From Ophiobolus disseminans (lineage: Eukaryota > Ascomycota > Dothideomycetes > Pleosporales > Phaeosphaeriaceae): a stretch of DNA of 64,000 nt. The position numbers were made by a program, and so were the translations under genes. The DNA lies in the NCBI GenBank assembly GCA_010093685.1, contig MU006219.1, positions 763,531 through 827,530 on the forward strand, read 5' to 3'. The stretch's first letter is position 1; every line of letters begins with the position of its first letter. A model generated the notes under the pieces. That model did no database searches, had not been told where the DNA came from, and saw only the letters and a list, made by a program, of their open reading frames with translations. This document shows positions 1 through 11,191 of the stretch, one piece after another.

Positions 1-2044
1 ACGGTTGGAGGTTAGCATCGCAGAATCCCTAAGCTTTGAAGAAGTAAGCAGCGAGGTATCGAGGGCGGCAGCGCTCTTGGAAATGGTGGAAGTGGATGAT
101 TAGGTGGCAGAGGCTGCGCATCACTTTGACGGTCATGCGTCGAGGGTATCGGCTGCTACGAGAACTCATCGGCACCGAGATGCGGGGGACTATGCTTGTT
201 GGTATCGGTAATTTGACATAACCAACACAGTGTGTTGCGTTGCTTGCAAGAGTATGCACGAGCAGTCACAATGAGCATATTTTGACAACATCATGGTAGT
301 CATTATGATTCTTTCATGAGATTTCCAAGCGCGTACTAAGTTCAAAGTACGCATATCGTCCTGGCTTTCTAATGTCTGCCTCGCTCACCCTTACAAACTA
401 CACTGCCATCAGTAGGGTGTTGGAGTTTAGAGTTTATTCATGAACTCCGCAACCTCGACACCGACGTCTAGGAGTGATTCTGCGATCGCGCCAATCTCTG
501 GACGTTCGAGATCCCTAGGTAGTGGATGACGCTTCCACGGCCTGTGCATCAATGCGTCTCTCTATCAGACCAGATTCGATGTATCATGAGGCGACATCAT
601 CACTGATGCGCGAAATCCGCGTGGGTACATCCCGGACTACCTCGGGTAATACTTGTAGTATCCCTGGAGGCGAGTGTCTGACTAGAGAGTATTTACAGCA
701 AGGTTTCCAGGTTGTGTGAATGTACGCAGGACCCCGGCAGAAGGTAGAGTTGGATGTCTGCGCATATGTGCGTGGAGTGAAACGTTGCACAGCACTATGA
801 AAGCCTAGTGGTACGATATTCATCCATGCACCCAAAACAAGATGTCAACATTTCGTCGTGGGAGGCGGCATTTACGGTAGTCACATTCAAATCCGACCAA
901 TCGCATTGAAAGCCGTCTCTGCCCGAATCCACAACCACCCGTACCCAATACATACTGCGACATGGCAGCAAACAAGTTTAGTGACAAGGGTGTTAAAATG
1001 TGAGATGGCGGTCAAGATATGCAATACCTGATCATCGTTGCCATTCTGAGCGCACGTGACAAACACGGCGGAGCAAGCGCAGCACTCAGCAAACGTGTTT
1101 TGCATCACTCCGCTCCGCGACAGTACAAAAAGACAAAGGAAAGTAGACATTGCATACCCACATACAATCTTCGAAGATTCCGTCTGTCAAGCGTGGCTGT
1201 CTCGGCTAGGTACTGAGCAATTCCATAGCGTTGATGTTGATTTGGAAGGACATGCCGACGCTTGTGAGCATTCCTGCAGCAGAGCGTGTCAGCTTGCTGC
1301 AAGGATCCACGCCTTCATCAAGGCAGCAATCAAATGTGCTGTCGTTGTGATGCGTGGGTGTCGTACGCGCCTGCGGGTAGGAGCGTTTATGCGGTAGTAG
1401 ACCTGTTTTGGAATGACAGAGACCCCGGGATGTTTACACAAAATGACTTCTCGTCGTCAAAACCATTCGCTCGAGACGATAACGTTCCCCACACTCAGAC
1501 GACCACGGATTCGCTTAACAATCTCGCATTCTCGAGGCCAATTCTTGGATTTAGTGAGCGACAAACATATTTTTTCGGAAGCCGCATGGGAAGGGTTAAA
1601 CCGGGGGAGCTATTCTCTTGAACGCAAAGTAGCGGCGACCGTCAGAACAGTGTGTAGTACAGCTTTCCTTGGTACGCGTCCCCAAGTGCCCACATAAGAC
1701 GCAACGCTAGGCCCGAATCGTGAGTCGCCCACATTCATCTCCATTCGCCCACCTCTTCGGTCTCGGAAGCCATCTTTTGAGCATTCAGCGTGTAATTCAG
1801 TGCCTCAGCCGATATGGCCAGGTCTTGGAGCGACAATGAACTTGCTTTCATCATTACTTGGACGGATTCCTGCTTTCTGCACCAGCAAGACTACAACAGC
1901 ACGGTTGTCGATGCATTTTCTGGCCTGTTTGGCTTCCAAATTACTTCAAACAACATCAGTGGGCGGCTTTTCGGCTTGTGAAGCAATATAGTAGCATGAG
2001 GTGCTCATCTTCGGGCACGCGGTACGCGATATCTCGATCTCGAT
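1..2044. other. gene-poor stretch, nothing supportable
   Basis: Only short open frames on both strands, none with recognisable motifs, convincing splice-linked extensions or a good start context. It could contain decayed genes or long non-coding DNA. I see no transposon terminal repeats and no strongly AT-rich tract. Confidence 0.5.
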
Positions 2045-3610
2045 ATGCCTGATGCCCTGAGGGAAGCATTGGAAAAACAGCGCAAGAAATTAGGAATGAA
2101 TCACCTATATGGGCTGGGCCGCAAGGATAAAGAAGTGTCGACATTCGAGGTAGGTTTTTTAAGCCAGCGAATCAACTCTTATTGACGAGTTTCAGGACTC
2201 CATCTCAGGTCATCAACCTCAAGGGAGCAAAGCCCTTACTCGCCGACTCAAAAGTTCCCGCATTTACAAGGCTAATGGCGGTCAGTGCGCACAGCTCATT
2301 GCAGCCACAGACCAAACGTCGCAGGTGTATTGCCGAAGAATCTGATAGTGCTCATGACGGGGATGATATCTCGACCTGTTTAACTAGAACTATCAGTCCG
2401 GACGTGGACGGAAAAGTTGAAGCCCTACATCGCGCGGGTCAAGCACGTGTGGTGAAACGGCCAACGATGTCTCCCTTGTCCTCTCGAACATTAAAAATGA
2501 GCGCAACTGACGATGGCGCCGTACGCTCGAACATGGTGTCCTACTCCCGAGCCGCTTTAAGAGACGTTTGCCATGACTTGGAGTGGGTTACTGTATAAAG
2601 GAGAGGCTGAGAACACTAGGAAGGAAAAGCCTGTCAAACGATATGATCGACCGAGTACTCAAGCTACGCCGAGCCATCAATGAAGCCGAGATCCTTGAGC
2701 TTCCGGAACAGTCATTAGATGAACGCAGGATCGACGAGGGGCGATCCAGTATGAATGAGCACCATAGTCATGAGTGCCAACCCGTGGTCTCAACCGTTCG
2801 CCCTGACCTTTCGACACTGGGAGACCAGTGGGCAGATTTACGCCGCCTGGTCCAATTTGCCGTTAGCACCATTGGCGACAAAACAAAGCCACCGCCTTTG
2901 TACGTCGCCCGCTATCTTGCTGACCAAAGTAAGAAACTCCTGCATGTGTCCCATCACGGGCAAAATATTTCAGCATGGGTTCGTGATCTTACTTTGCCGT
3001 TGATCAGTCCGCAAGCTGCCCACATGATCATGAGCGTGGTCTTGGTTTCTTTACTGTTCCAAGATCTTGAGCTGCTGCTTGATGGAGGTTGGAGCCAAGT
3101 GATGGCGACAGTCGATGCGCGGGTTGAGTTTGGTACGTACATGTTAGCTGTGAGGCGGTGACAGAGCTAGGCTGATATTTATTTAGACAAACATCATCGC
3201 GTCGACGTACTGTTCAAACTTGGTCTCAATCCTGGCAGGCGATCAATCGGACAGGTGACTTGAGTGCTATTGTTACTGACCTGCGGACACGGGTCAGAGC
3301 AGCGGCCCAACTGGAGAAAGAGTTGAGAACAGGCTCGGTGCTACATAGCATCCACTACTGCAATCCAGGTGCATTGTTCAACGCTTTCTGGATGCAAGCC
3401 GAGGATGACGGCGGTCTTCTGCCATCGGAGCTTTGTGGCGGCAAGGCGGTGCTCATGTGCATATTCCCTGCACTTCTCCAACGTGACGTCACTCACACAG
3501 CAAGAGCAGGTGAAGACTTTCACCAGTTTCTTGCACAGCTAGAAAAACACTCTCTTGCTCCTGAGCCTGTTAGCGTTCTCACCAAGGCCGTGGTTTGGCT
3601 ACAGAAATGA
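2045..3610 (+). CDS. unrecognised four-exon gene, about 473 aa
   Basis: I do not recognise the product. Proposed exons are 2045-2149, 2209-2582, 2624-3142 and 3187-3610. Intron 1 (2150-2208) is GTAGGT...TCTCAG; intron 3 (3143-3186) is GTTAGC...TTTAG with a CTGAT branch site. Intron 2 (2583-2623) has a poor acceptor (GGAAG) and is the weakest join, but the summed exons give a whole number of codons and an open frame to TGA at 3610. The protein is hydrophilic at first, with a basic patch (KRRRC, a possible nuclear signal) followed by an acidic run near residue 80, and then a helix-rich C-terminal half containing a short hydrophobic segment (MIMSVVLVSLLF). The start is uncertain because the frame upstream of the first ATG may also be open. 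The gene stands alone in a gene-poor region, so it could be lineage-restricted or decaying. Confidence 0.45.
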
Positions 3611-3764
3611 GATGACGAAGAATTACAGCTGTTTGGACACCTCATGGGATGGAATTGAAATAGTTGAATAAAAGATATGACCATAACACTACTCGAATCG
3701 TACCGTGAGAAAATGAAGAGAACTTAACCCGACCTTGGTAATACCGCATTTTGGAGTTTCTCGG

Positions 3765-4977
3765 TTATGTCTGCTTTGATGAGCCATAAGCCTTCTCCAG
3801 CTCTGCACACACAGCGTTGGTAACCTCCTTCGTCCCTGCACTTCCGCCAAGATCACGCGTTCGAATACCTCGCTCAGTTACTGCCTCGACGCAATCCATC
3901 ATCTTCTTTGCGGCTTCCTCTTCTCCCAGCCAAATCAGCATCTCTGCTGCCGTCCAGAAAGTGGCGACTGGGTTAGCGACCCCCTTTCCGGTAATGTCGA
4001 AGGCTGAGCCATGGATAGGCTCGAACATGGAAGGATTTTGGCGGGTAGGATCCAGGTTGCTGGTGGGTGCGATGCCAATTGAGCCAGCTAATGCTGCTGC
4101 GAGGTCGGAGAGAATGTCGGCGTGCTGGAATCGTTAATAAGACTCTGTGACAAGGAGCACACATTGATCACCCACTAGATTAGTCGCAACGATCACGTCC
4201 AACGAGCGAGGATCGAGCACCATGCGGCAGGTCATAGCGTCCACTAGCATCTTATCCCACTTAACGTCCGGGAAGTCTTTAGCAACCTCCGCTGCAATTT
4301 CGTCCCACATTACCATACCGTTTCGTTGCGCATTGCTCTTCGTTACGACCGTCAAGGACCTCCGTTCTCGCTTCTGTGCAAGCTCGAATGCAAAGCGAAT
4401 CAACCGCTCGACAGCATGGCGAGTAAAGATAGCCACTTCTGTAGCCACTTCCCAAGGTAAACCGCGGTGTGACCTGCCACCTTGACCGGCGTATTCGCCT
4501 TCCGAGTTTTCCCGGACGATGACCCAGTCGAGATCGCCGTGCTCTGCTTTCCGCAGAGGCGACTCTGTGCCGCGGAAGATCTTAGTGGGTCGCACATTGG
4601 CGTATTGTTGAAATGGCTGGCATATGGCTAACCGTAAGCCCCAGAGTGATATGTGGTCGGGAACGTCTAGTTTGGACTTTATTAGCAAGTAAAGTACGTG
4701 TTGCGTCGGACATAGACGTACCTGGTGCACCGACAGCGCCAAACAAGATAGCATCATGCTTCTTCAATTCTTCCAAGCCGCCATCAGGTATATACTTTCC
4801 TGTCTTTTTGTATGTTTCGGAGCTCCAATCGTAGTCCTTGAACTCGAGCTTAAATGTTCCATCAAGATTTGCGAGCTTGCGTAGCACCTGAACTCCAGCA
4901 TCGACGACTTCAGGTCCAATGCCATCAGCACCTAGCGTAGCGATGGAGTGCACTCGTTGTGTTGCCATGGGAGACAT
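3765..4977 (-). CDS. tartrate dehydrogenase / isopropylmalate dehydrogenase-family oxidoreductase, 368 aa
   Basis: NAD-dependent beta-decarboxylating dehydrogenase of the isocitrate/isopropylmalate/tartrate family, acting on a malate- or tartrate-like hydroxy acid, probably in the cytosol. Exons are 4722-4977, 4176-4666 and 3765-4124; both introns (4667-4721 and 4125-4175) have good signals, and splicing restores the family motifs. Visible motifs are the N-terminal GADGIGPEV, LFGAVGAP joined to VPDHISLWG across intron 1, the VRENSEGEY loop, KSNA, and ATNL joined to HADILSDLAAALAGSIG across intron 2, followed by the FEPIHGSAFDI signature. The NLHADILSDL wording and the VPDHISLWGLRL segment favour tartrate dehydrogenase over LEU2. 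Length is normal for the family and no key residue is missing. A Zn2Cys6 regulator lies 333 bp upstream on the same strand and may control it (inference). Confidence 0.85.
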
Positions 4978-4990
4978 TGTGTAGTTGTGA

Positions 4991-5020
4991 GTATGGTATG
5001 GTATGGTAAGGTAAGGTAAT
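4991..5020. repeat. pentanucleotide microsatellite in the dehydrogenase 5' leader
   Basis: Six 5-bp units: GTATG three times, GTAAG twice and GTAAT once. It lies 14 bp upstream of the dehydrogenase start codon, so it is probably transcribed as 5' UTR on the minus strand as a CATAC/CTTAC array. Confidence 0.85.
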
Positions 5021-5310
5021 GAAGCGGGATCTGGACGGATGGGGTGAGTTGTTGATCTGAAATGTGAATAGTCGTGTATATATGTGTCTCATGCACCACT
5101 CACGTGCTCCGGTGTTAGAATCTCCGCACCTCGAACGTCGTAGCGACATTCTCTGTTGTGGGTGGCAACTAGCGTCTCCTTAGCGTATGGGGTTGTGGGG
5201 CCGCCGTATGAATGGCCGGCTTCTCGTGTAGTTGCAATCCCGAAGAATCCCGACAAGCTCCTCAAACACCGTTCAAAATACTGTACTCGTATTGTCATGA
5301 GTTCAAGGAA

Positions 5311-8300
5311 TTAATTGAAGTCCTGGAACACATCCCAATGCTGATCTTGTTCAAACCAGAATGGAATGTCGAAGCCAGAGAAAGGGTCAAGCGCATCGAC
5401 ATTTCCCGTCCCGAACCCTTGATGAAAAGGCTGATCACCCTGTAGAACGCTATTGAAAGCTGTAAGGTCGACGTCAAGCGTGTTGTTGCGATGTCTTTGC
5501 GCAGCTATATCTTCACTTTGCGACTGCCAAGAAAGTACATCCCCACCGGTTGACGCCACGCCGTCGAGTGTCTGATCAATAGTGTGACCCGTACCAGAAA
5601 GTCCATAATCTGCGATAGACTCTGTGTGTGGTGGGGATTCTGGTGCAAGGGTAGCAGTATCAGTCGTACCTCCATGGGCGTTTTGATGAGAATGATTTAG
5701 ACTGCCACTCAGGCCAACGCTACTAGCTATTGGCTCATGAACAGTCGGCAAAGTGTTGTCTTGACGTTCTATCATTCGTGAGCGTAGGTCTCGGATAGCT
5801 GCGGCGCTTGCTTCTGGCCAAGCACTGCCACGGCGAGCAAGATGCTGTAGCACCTGCAAACTTCGTTCGGCAAGCCTTGGTAAAGCTCGTCAGTCACTGT
5901 CAGGGGTAGTTCAATCACTTACTTACCTAATCACGACCTTGGGGGACAATTGGTCATTGCTAGCAGCGTAAAACAATATGAAGGTGCTTATCCATATGCC
6001 CCAAGTGCAGGATGGCCACAGTAAATACAAGGGCTCATGGAATCCAAGGCGATCATCCCCCGTACTGATGGCACTGTGCAGAAGCATAATAAGGGATCTA
6101 GCCGAACCGATACATAGCTGTAAAGCAGCATCGTACTCTACGCCCCGGCGCGAAGCGGCTAGAATGGGTCGGTGCAGCGAAATGATGGCTTCGTGTTTGA
6201 GTAATTTCAGAGTGGTTAGGTGATATGACGATAACCGTTGATTATGATCTGCATCCTGCAGCTCTTCGATGTCGTTCCACCACTGAGCAAGCTTGGCAGC
6301 AATGGCTGTGGCTTGGTCAGGGTCTTTTTGGACATAGTGCAAGGATTTGTTGCGGAGCTCAATGATATCACCGCGTAGTCTAGACTCGCGCGCAATAAAG
6401 TCGAGTAATTTGAGTTGGAAACTACCTGACAGAAGTTCATGCCGACCATTTGAATGGCGCTCAGTAGTTGGAAAGCACACATCTAAAGGTCGGTGTGTCA
6501 TAATCAGCGTATGCCTCACACACAGCTCACACATGACAGTTACCCACCAACGTCATCATCATTGATACCAAGCGGCAAACCCATCGACTGGCATATGAAG
6601 CGATCGATAGCATACAAAGTCCAGAAGATGCGCTGACGTATTTCTTTCTCACCCGCTGAAAAGGAGCTGTATCTCGTAGGACAGCGGTGGAGTCCGAGTT
6701 GAAGAGCCATGCGGTTGATGAGGCCTCCGAGGCGTGATGCTGCGTTCAAGCGGAGCATAGATACCAAGAAGAGCTGGACACTGATCGCAGCCTGCAAGCC
6801 AAGTAGGGACGTAGGGCTAGTGAGAACGTGTTGGAGACTGTCCACTGCTTGATCGTACGACGAGAATACGACCTCCTTGGGGTACTGTGACTTATTGGGG
6901 TGGTCCGCTTGCCGTTGATCGGCAAGAGAGATTGACATGATTGAGCGCAGTATAACCACGCGCAGGTCGTTGAAGGCATTGAGATTCGAGGATTCGTCGC
7001 ATGAGAACTGCTCGAAGTGGTCCAGTACAGTCGGAGCATGTAGAAAGGGATAAAACATGTGCCAGTTCGCAAAGTAGCTTCCACTGAGTTCAACAAGATC
7101 TTGAAAGGAGACAGTAGATGCATGGGTTGATGCGATCTCATCATCCTTCCATAACCGTTCGGAGGCATGGGGAAGTATCGAGGGAAGTTGGTCATCCTCT
7201 CCAGGAACGACGTCACTGACTGGCGTCTCGCCTGCCGTGGGAGCCATATTCTGGGAATTTCGGATAGCGCTGTACACCGATTTGATGAAGAAAATGCCAC
7301 TGGCGCTACCAACAAAACCGGAGAGTTTGTCGCCAGGAACGCTACGCATCAAGCCAACTTCGCGGTGCGGCTGTCCTGAGGTTCGCCGTCGCTTGGAAGG
7401 TCTTTCCTCATCCGTGGCAGATGCCATGGTCGGAGTTCCGTTGCCCATGCCCTCCATGGATGTAGTTGCGTAGATCTTGTAGGCTTTGTGTTTTCCTCCC
7501 GGAAGTGTGAAGTGTTTGAGCTGAGGACTAGTTTTTCGGAGGAAGAAACCCCGCTTCAACCCACATGACTCAGCACCTCATTAGTGTAGCGCTAACGCAT
7601 GAGGCTGGCCAGGAGCTCACGGATCGTTGTAAAAAAGAGGACAAGCCTGCGCGTGCAGCTTCTCAACGCTCTCGGTCGCGTGAGTCAAATCAAAAGTAAT
7701 TGTCGTACCACGCTGCAGGGTTGGTCACATTTGATGAACCATTCGGCACGAGGGGCGGCCGGCTGTGCCTGAGCTGACTCATGACAGCTTCCGAGGATAC
7801 AGAAAGCGGATGAGCGTGCTGCGCCAGTCGCTCGTCCTGCACTTTAGACGTGGTCGATGTCGTCGGAGTCTCTGCACCATATTGCTCGACTATGGGATCT
7901 CCTCTTGGTGGCTCTACCTGGACTTCCGTGTCAAGAGAATCTTCAATCCGCTGATGCTGTTCCTCGAACCACACGACCAAATCTTTGCTCGTCTGCAAAG
8001 GTCGACGCTTCCACTCGCTCTGCTTGTCGACTTTGGAGCGTGGAGTTATCGGATATGTAGGAATATCAGCATCTAGAAAGGCTAGTACTGACGCAATGCC
8101 GTCGTTAGCATGGAGAGCGCGAACAGCAGCGTATAGCGTTCGCTCAGTGTCGTGTAGACGGGTTTCGAGGGATGTCATATATGCTGCTGGAAGACCTCGC
8201 TTCCCACCCTCTTGATAACGACAGGCCAACGAAGACATCTGACATTGCGAGCAAGAAGGCCTATGGAGGTCAGGCTGGTCACTTCGCATTCAGGCCAGAA

Positions 8301-8432
8301 CTGACAATTTACGATCGCATTTGCATTTCTTTGAGCGGCAAGTTTCGCACGCTATTGGATTGAAATCCTGCGGAGAATCAGTGATATATCGCATCATATA
8401 CACGGAATGCATACCATCGCTTTGCTGTTCAT
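5311..8432 (-). CDS. Zn2Cys6 fungal transcription factor with fungal_trans domain
   Basis: Nuclear DNA-binding regulator. The cluster is assembled by splicing: an 18-nt first exon (8415-8432), intron 8368-8414, exon 8306-8367, intron 8261-8305, then the next exon. The spliced protein reads CxxCx6C, six residues, CxxCx6C, a perfect zinc binuclear cluster, followed by an EGGKRGLPAAY linker and a coiled-coil-like helix. Further down is the fungal_trans middle homology region (around FANWHMFYPFLHAPTVLDHF), preceded by a KRRR patch. Introns 6483-6547 and 5876-5926 restore the frame cleanly. Between 7690 and 7559 the zinc-cluster frame meets a stop and the next frame opens; I could not find a phase-consistent intron, so either the model needs an unusual intron or there are two genes (the second possibly starting at ATG 7457). 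Its target may be the dehydrogenase next door (inference). Confidence 0.75.
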
Positions 8433-10355
8433 GGATGCCCAGGTGTGTACGAGGAAGATGAAAGTCACCTCAGGCGCACGACACGATCTGCACGCTGCCG
8501 ATTGGGTTAGCTCAGAGGCTCGTGCGCTCCGCCGTCTCAGCCCAGCCACCCAAAGAAGCAGCACCATCCATCGTGACTTTAAGCAGGCGAGAAAACAACG
8601 CGCATAAGCACTAGGTAATTACACTGTAAGCTTGTGCTAAACTTTGTGTGTATTTTTTGGTACGGACTCTAAGCAGACGAAAATTTGCAATTAACTTGTA
8701 TACAATCATAACGAAGCTCGCTCAATATCGCAAACTCCACCAGATGTGTTCTTCTCATATCCAAGCGCTCTCGCAGTGTAGTCTCTTTCGACTGCAGACC
8801 CAGCCTGACTTATTGGAACATCAGGCTCCATTCCCATGGCCCCATGACACAATCTGCTCTTTCTAGACACACTGCAGTTTGCGGGAAGGAAAGGGGAATT
8901 AAGAGGAAGCGTCAGATGTCAGCTAATTCTACGTCTACATAGCGAACTAGCAAAAGACACCTATCTTTAGCAGATAAAATATGACAGAAGGCAGATAGTA
9001 GCATATAATAGAAGACACCTGCCTTGGGCAGATAAAACATGACCGTAGCCCATGGTAGAGGAGAGCCACAAGATTCATAGGCGTTATTTGAGACAAGTAG
9101 TACCTGAGGGGTGAGCGACAGTGTGAGATTTGGGCGAAGAGCACCAGCGTGAAGTGTGAACGTGATAAACGTTCCTGTCATTGAGAAGGTATACTCGAAT
9201 ACCAGTCATATTATCCGCTCTTTTGAATGTTTGACTTTTGTCTTGCGATAACTACATTATTCTCCTCACCGTCTGAGCTCGACGACTCAAAGTGCTCTCC
9301 CTATCACAAGTTGGGGGATCAGCTCATAATTGCGGGACATGCTACCGCCTCCTGTGGACAGGCGCTTTCCTGACAAAACGTCGTGGCGGTACGTGTGAGA
9401 TGCGATTGCCCATGCCCGCCTTGAAGACTTGATAGGCGTCCGCTGGTGACGATGGTGCGTCCTCGTGTAGTCTAACTGCCGCGGGCCAAGACTTGATGCT
9501 GAACGGCGGTAATTTGCCACGGCATATGCCATCTTGTCGCACTAGATAGATCAGCCGCTGGAGAGATTCTGGAAATGCGGATGTTCTGTGCTTGTTTATC
9601 GTTTTGGAAGCTAAGAGCTTGCCAGTGTAGGCAATTTCGACGCAGTGCCGAGCAAGGACATTATAGGAATAGAGTTACTCGCGAATGGATCACAAGACTC
9701 TTGTCGAAAGAAGAAGTCAGCTGAGTCAGGAGTATACTAGTGAAGCCTGTGGTAGTAGTCCAGTCCTTCCTAGCGTCGTGGAGGTCCAGAAGCGAGTAAC
9801 TGCAGAACTGGGGTACCGAGACTTTTTGGAGATATGGTCGGCGAGGACATCCACTGTTCCGTCTTAGCGGTATAACGGGGAGGGCTAGTGGCTTAAGCGA
9901 CCCTAGGATTATGAGGTCCATGTTGTCAATGTCGAAGCGCAGGCTTGCTTGGCGTAAGCGCGACGATGATATGCCGCGAGGCGTCCATTTTGGGCAATGC
10001 GCTCCCTTCAGAATACGTGAAACATGTGTCGTCACCTCCTGTTCTCAGACGTGATTGGCCGAATGCGCGGTCCAGCTCAATGTAACCTTTCTCGAGGCCC
10101 CTGCACGGGGCACTATCCGCCTAACCGTGCTTTGGCTATTTCCCTCGTTCCCAAACACTGAACTTGGTTTAGTAAAATCGAGAATGAGTAGTCTGCTCCG
10201 TTCACATCACGGGCTATAGCGGTGTCATGAGTTCAAATGTAGATAGAACGCTCGAGGTACTTCGAGTGCGCACCCAGAAAGTACTAGAACATTGGTTAGT
10301 AATCCGTACCCAAGTGCTCAAGGTGCGACATGTACCTGCAAAGAAAGATGAAATC
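8433..10355. other. 1.9-kb stretch without a supported gene
   Basis: Upstream of the Zn2Cys6 gene and downstream of the bZIP gene. Short frames only, none convincing. It contains the pair of diverged direct repeats listed separately. Confidence 0.5.
8955..9043. repeat. pair of diverged 31-bp direct repeats, 58-bp period
   Basis: Copies at 8955-8985 and 9013-9043 share AGACACCT...GCAGATAAAA.ATGAC. They differ at five positions, four of which are transitions. This could be the remnant of a local duplication or of a repeat exposed to RIP-like mutation. Confidence 0.6.
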
Positions 10356-11191
10356 TCAATGCGGCCCAGGGTAGTGCCCCTGAAAGTATGAGGAGGGAGT
10401 TGGCAGACTCACGCTGGGTATACCGGATGTCTGGCTTTGTGACCCGTTGTAGTCTCCGCTGAAAGGGTACTGATTGGTGTTTGGAACGAGTTCTCGTGGA
10501 CGATGATATGGGCTGGGTGTATGCTCGAATATTGGTAGATTCACACCCAGGGGTGGCGAGAAGTGAAAATCTTCTGGACGAGGAGCTGCCCGCGGCGAAT
10601 AATCGATGGCTGGCGTCCACGCTGGTACGTTCCAAGTCATATTTGTTGGCGGAAGAGGGTCGTACATGGGATTGTTCCAGGACGGTTCATACGGTGGATA
10701 TGCGTGTGTCGTGGGCAGAAAATGACTGTCTAGGGGCGCCGTGCTTGCTGTTGGGTGCGGACCAAGTGCAGCAGTACTGTTTGTATTCATGGGTGCGAAG
10801 TCGCTATGTGAGGAAAGCGAAAAGGGTGACAAACTTGGCCCGGGTTCATAGTCGGCTGATCGCGGGCGTAGATGCGCTTCATGTTGTTGCGGTGATGTAT
10901 CTGGAGACTGTTCGTCGTTCGAGCCATCTTTGATCAGTTGCTGAAGATACTGGAGCTTGCGTTTGCGTTTCTCTCCTGCAAACATCATCTAATTAGCTTT
11001 GCACTCTGGGTGCCTACTATCTTTCTGCAAAACATACGGTAGTTCCTTGACGCTATCCTGTTCTGCTGCTTCCGAACCTCGCTGTTGATCTTCTTAGGTT
11101 TCTTGCCCAATTCCCCGTCTTCTTCCCCTCGTCCAGACCGTCCGCCAGACTTCGTATGTGGGTGAGAATAAAGGGTCGTTGGGGATGTCAT
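10356..11191 (-). CDS. small bZIP transcription factor, about 257 aa
   Basis: Nuclear basic leucine-zipper regulator. Exons are 11038-11191 and 10356-10975; intron 10976-11037 is GTATGT...GCTAAT...TTTGCAG and interrupts the basic region. The spliced basic region (residues about 35-60) reads VRKQQNRIASRNYR followed by EKRKRKLQYLQQL, with the invariant N and R of NxxAxxxR present as N-R-I-A-S-R-N-Y-R, a Yap/AP-1-like arrangement. The zipper is short, with only about two leucine heptads visible. The remainder is rich in Ser, Pro, His and Tyr. Near the C-terminus a 33-nt in-frame GTGAGT...TTTCAG segment (about 10379-10411) looks like an intron but is shorter than others in the window, so it is kept as coding. 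No neighbour indicates a pathway. Confidence 0.75.

Noticed and set aside
10379..10411. A 33-nt GTGAGT...TTTCAG intron candidate in the bZIP gene
   Set aside because: Shorter than every other intron here and in frame; retained as coding, though transcripts could reverse this.
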